Positions 61,700-64,000 of a stretch of DNA of 64,000 nt are shown one piece after another. This stretch comes from Solibacteraceae bacterium (GTDB lineage Bacteria > Acidobacteriota > Terriglobia > Bryobacterales > Bryobacteraceae). Both the position numbers and the translations under genes were made by a program. The notes under the pieces were generated by a model. That model was given only the letters and a program-made list of their open reading frames with translations. It did not search any database and was not told the origin of the DNA. The first letter of the stretch is position 1. Each line of letters begins with the position of its first letter. The DNA is taken from NCBI GenBank assembly GCA_021324015.1, contig JAJPJX010000116.1:1-64000 (forward strand), given 5' to 3'.

Positions 61700-62509
61700 A
61701 TGCCTGCGCGCATTCGATTCGGACTCTTCCTGCTGCTCTGCGCCGCGGTGGCCTCTCCGCAAACGCATTCCGGCAAAAAACACCTGCTGGCCATCGGTGC
61801 CAGTAAAGGCTTCCAGCACGACTCCATCTCCCACGCCATGGCCACCTATGAAAGGCTCGGCCGCGAATCTGGCCTGTGGGATACCTTTATCCGCACCGAT
61901 ACGCAGCTCCTTACCAAAAAGAAGCTCGGCAACAACGCCAAAAACCTGGACTATTTTGACGCCGTGTATTTTTACACGACCGGCGAACTGGATATGGACG
62001 AAGAGCAAAAAGCCGCCCTGCTCTCCTTCGTGCGCGACGAGGGCAAAGGCTTTATCGGCGGCCACAGCGCGGCGGATACGTTCTACCAGTGGCACGAATA
62101 CGGCGACATGATCGGCGCCTATTTCGACCTGCATCCCTGGCACAAGCTGGTCCGGGTCAATGTCGAGGACCGCGCCTTTCCGGCCACCCGCCATCTGCCC
62201 GCTCAGATCGAAGTCACCGACGAAATCTACCAGTTCAAGGAGCCCTACTCCCGCGAGCACGTCCGCGTGCTGATGAGCATCGACCCCAGTTCCGTGGACC
62301 TGAATGCCAAAATGGTGCACCGTACCGACAGGGACTTCGCCCTCGTCTGGGTGAAGCGCTACGGCAAGGGCCGCGTCTTCTTCAACGCCCTCGGCCACGA
62401 GGACCAGATCTACGACCGCCCCGACATGCAGAAGCTCATGCTCGAAAGCGTGAAGTGGGTCATGGGGCTCAGCGAAGGCGACTCCACCCCGCGCCCCCGG
62501 ACCGACTGA
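61700..62509 (+). CDS. Secreted ThuA-domain protein
   Basis: A 269-residue protein with a signal peptide (RFGLFLLLCAAVASPQTH). The remainder matches the ThuA/trehalose-utilisation-like glutamine-amidotransferase-type fold: KKHLLAIGASKGFQHDSISHA, YFDAVYFYTTGELDM, GKGFIGGHSAADTFYQW and GRVFFNALGHED. ThuA-domain proteins are common in Acidobacteria and Planctomycetes, often as exported proteins of unclear biochemical function linked to sugar metabolism. A close paralog follows after 32 bases, so this is a tandem duplication. Confidence 0.85.
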   Translation: MPARIRFGLFLLLCAAVASPQTHSGKKHLLAIGASKGFQHDSISHAMATYERLGRESGLWDTFIRTDTQLLTKKKLGNNAKNLDYFDAVYFYTTGELDMDEEQKAALLSFVRDEGKGFIGGHSAADTFYQWHEYGDMIGAYFDLHPWHKLVRVNVEDRAFPATRHLPAQIEVTDEIYQFKEPYSREHVRVLMSIDPSSVDLNAKMVHRTDRDFALVWVKRYGKGRVFFNALGHEDQIYDRPDMQKLMLESVKWVMGLSEGDSTPRPRTD

Positions 62510-62541
62510 GCGCGGTATGATTTCCCGGAAGGCGCAATCTC

Positions 62542-63321
62542 ATGAAAAAAACCTGTCTTCTGGGAATCCTGTTGCTGTGCACGGTAGCCGCGGCGCCGGC
62601 CCAGCGCAAAAAACTCCTGGCCATCGGCGAAGTGAAGGGCTATCAGCACGACTCCGTCTCCCACGCCCTCGCCACGCTGGAAAAGCTGGGCCGGCAGACC
62701 GAACTTTGGGATACCTACATCCGCACAGACTCTCAGTTAATCACCAAGAAGAAGCTCGAAGCCAACGCCAAAAACCTGGACTACTTTGACGCCGTCTTCT
62801 TTTACACCACCGGCGAGCTCGATCTCGACGCGGAGCAGAAAGCCTCCCTGCTTTCCTTCGTCCGCGACGACGGCAAAGGCTTCCTCGGCGCCCACAGCGC
62901 CACCGATACGTTTTATCAGTGGCCCGAATATGGCGACCTGATCGGCGCGTATTTCGACCAGCACCCCTGGAACCAGGTCCACGTGGGCATTCGCGTCGAG
63001 GACCGCAACTTCCCCGCCACCGCGCACTTCTCCCCCTACTTCGCCATCTACGACGAAATCTACCAGTTCAAGGCGCCCTACTCCCGCGACAAGCTGCACA
63101 TCCTCATGAGCGTCGATCCCAAGACCGTGGACCTCAACAACCCGCGCGTCCACCGCACCGACCATGACTTCGCTGTCACCTGGACGCACAACTACGGCAA
63201 GGGCAGGGTCTTCTATTCCTCCCTCGGCCACCGCGAAGAAGTCTGGGACCGGTCTGATATTCAAACCATGTGGATCGAAGCCCTGAAGTGGGCCATGCGC
63301 ATCCCCGACTCGCGGCCGTAA
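62542..63321 (+). CDS. Secreted ThuA-domain protein (tandem paralog)
   Basis: A 259-residue paralog of the preceding gene, highly similar throughout (RKKLLAIGEVKGYQHDSVSHA, YFDAVFFYTTGELDLD, GKGFLGAHSATDTFYQW, GRVFYSSLGHREE). A signal peptide (CLLGILLLCTVAAAPAQ) is present, and GGAAGG lies about 11 bases before the ATG. The Gly-Gly-His of the first copy (GGHSAAD) is Gly-Ala-His here (GAHSATD). It is expected to be exported; activity is unknown. It converges with the rlmN gene, separated by three bases. Confidence 0.85.
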   Translation: MKKTCLLGILLLCTVAAAPAQRKKLLAIGEVKGYQHDSVSHALATLEKLGRQTELWDTYIRTDSQLITKKKLEANAKNLDYFDAVFFYTTGELDLDAEQKASLLSFVRDDGKGFLGAHSATDTFYQWPEYGDLIGAYFDQHPWNQVHVGIRVEDRNFPATAHFSPYFAIYDEIYQFKAPYSRDKLHILMSVDPKTVDLNNPRVHRTDHDFAVTWTHNYGKGRVFYSSLGHREEVWDRSDIQTMWIEALKWAMRIPDSRP

Positions 63322-63324
63322 CGC

Positions 63325-64000
63325 CTACCCGCTCCGCTTCAATTGCCCGCACGCCGCGAAAATGTCCAACCCCCGCGGCTTGCGCACGAAGCACGGCGTC
63401 GCCCGCCGCACAATCCGCTGGAAGCTGGCCACCCGCTCCGGCGCCGGCGTGTCGAAGGGAATCTCGGGCCCCGGATTTAGCGCGATCAGGTTCACCTTGG
63501 CGTTGAGGTTGGCCAGCAGCCGCACCACCCGCCGCGCGTCCGCGTCGCTGTCGTTCACGCCTTTCAGCAGCACATATTCGAAAGTCAGCTTCTCCCACGG
63601 CCGCAGCGGATAGGCCTTACACGCCGCCAGCAGGTCCTTCAGGTGATACTTCCGCGTGATGGGCATCAGCTCCTGCCGCATCTCCTCGGTGGAAGCGTTC
63701 AGGGAAATCGCCAGCTTCGGCCGCACCGCTTCGCGGCCCATCTCCTCGATCTTGGGAATGATGCCCGCCGTCGAAAGCGTGATCCTCCGCGGCGAAAGCC
63801 CGAACCCCGCCGGGTCGCTCAGCAGGCGGGTGGCCTTCAAAACGTTGGCCAGGTTCAGCAGCGGCTCGCCCTGGCCCATCATCACGATGTTCAGCCGCCC
63901 GCCCTCCTGCCGCAGTCCGTTGTCGCGGCACACCACCAGCACCTGGCCCACGATCTCGCCCGCCGTCAGGTTCCGTTCCAGCCCCAGCAGCGCCGTCATG
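63325..64000 (-). CDS. rlmN: Dual-specificity 23S rRNA/tRNA adenine-C2 methyltransferase, C-terminal part (partial)
   Basis: The last 224-225 residues of RlmN, running off the right edge. RlmN is a radical SAM enzyme that methylates C2 of A2503 in 23S rRNA and of A37 in some tRNAs. Visible family motifs are [53 protein letters not shown] and the C-terminal IFAACGQL, whose Cys is the methyl-carrying residue. The N-terminal CxxxC[x]C radical-SAM cluster lies outside the window. It is an ordinary housekeeping gene and is convergent with the ThuA pair. Confidence 0.93.
   Translation of the reverse strand, partial: MTALLGLERNLTAGEIVGQVLVVCRDNGLRQEGGRLNIVMMGQGEPLLNLANVLKATRLLSDPAGFGLSPRRITLSTAGIIPKIEEMGREAVRPKLAISLNASTEEMRQELMPITRKYHLKDLLAACKAYPLRPWEKLTFEYVLLKGVNDSDADARRVVRLLANLNAKVNLIALNPGPEIPFDTPAPERVASFQRIVRRATPCFVRKPRGLDIFAACGQLKRSG

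Noticed and set aside
1-64000. CRISPR arrays, tRNA or rRNA genes and insertion sequences
   Set aside because: No regularly spaced direct repeats, no cloverleaf-like sequence and no transposase or integrase motif was recognised; intergenic space is too short for rRNA genes.

Overview
The window is high-GC, densely coded bacterial DNA that looks like a soil acidobacterium of the Solibacter/Bryobacter group. Pointers are a DUF1552/DUF1592 gene pair, an Oar-like TonB-dependent receptor with an N-terminal carboxypeptidase-regulatory-like domain, secreted leucine-rich-repeat and ThuA-type proteins, frequent Tat leaders, and an SBBP-type repeat protein ending in a domain resembling the TIGR03437 family that is expanded in Solibacter. 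The assignment rests on gene content only. No rRNA, tRNA, CRISPR array or insertion sequence was recognised, and no gene-free stretch reaches 300 bases; the longest (53976-54201) appears to hold the promoter of the large gene cluster.

Layout. 1-2169: minus-strand DUF1592 and DUF1552 genes. 2338-6972: two secreted LRR proteins and a PQQ-type beta-propeller protein. 6980-7918: a Tat-exported protein of unknown function. 7989-13436: two paralogous heptaheme c-type cytochromes on either side of an Oar-like TonB receptor whose upstream region carries a perfect CRP-type palindrome. 13417-15975: hpnH (hopanoid side-chain synthesis), a small unknown protein and a TPR protein. 16097-17203: a mannonate-dehydratase-like enzyme with a Tat-like leader.

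17164-53975 is one uninterrupted minus-strand run of eleven genes (about 36.8 kb, gaps of 15 bases or less, many overlapping stop/start codons): a hybrid PKS-NRPS biosynthetic cluster. Read in transcription order it gives a type II thioesterase, a MIO-type aromatic ammonia-lyase or aminomutase, an acyl-AMP ligase fused to a carrier protein, a KS-AT-DH-KR-ACP polyketide synthase, a C-A(Glu-like, with an inserted FkbM methyltransferase)-T-E module, C-T(no A)-Cy-A(with an inserted oxidase)-T, Cy-A(Cys, with an inserted methyltransferase)-T, C-A(Ser)-T-C-A(Ala)-T-TE, then a patatin-like hydrolase, a UbiB/ABC1 kinase-like protein and a GT1-type glycosyltransferase. My inference is a cinnamate-type (or beta-Phe) starter, one polyketide extension, a D-configured Glu-like residue that may be O-methylated, one residue from the A-less module, a thiazole, a methylated thiazoline or thiazolidine, Ser and Ala, released by the thioesterase and possibly glycosylated. 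I do not recognise a known compound with this order; the cinnamoyl/methylthiazoline combination recalls thiangazole-type compounds but the module order differs.

54202-64000 returns to ordinary genome: the SBBP-repeat protein, an IlvD/Edd sugar-acid dehydratase, a two-gene membrane/secreted unit of unknown function, an SDR oxidoreductase, two tandem ThuA-domain proteins, and the 3' part of rlmN running off the right edge.
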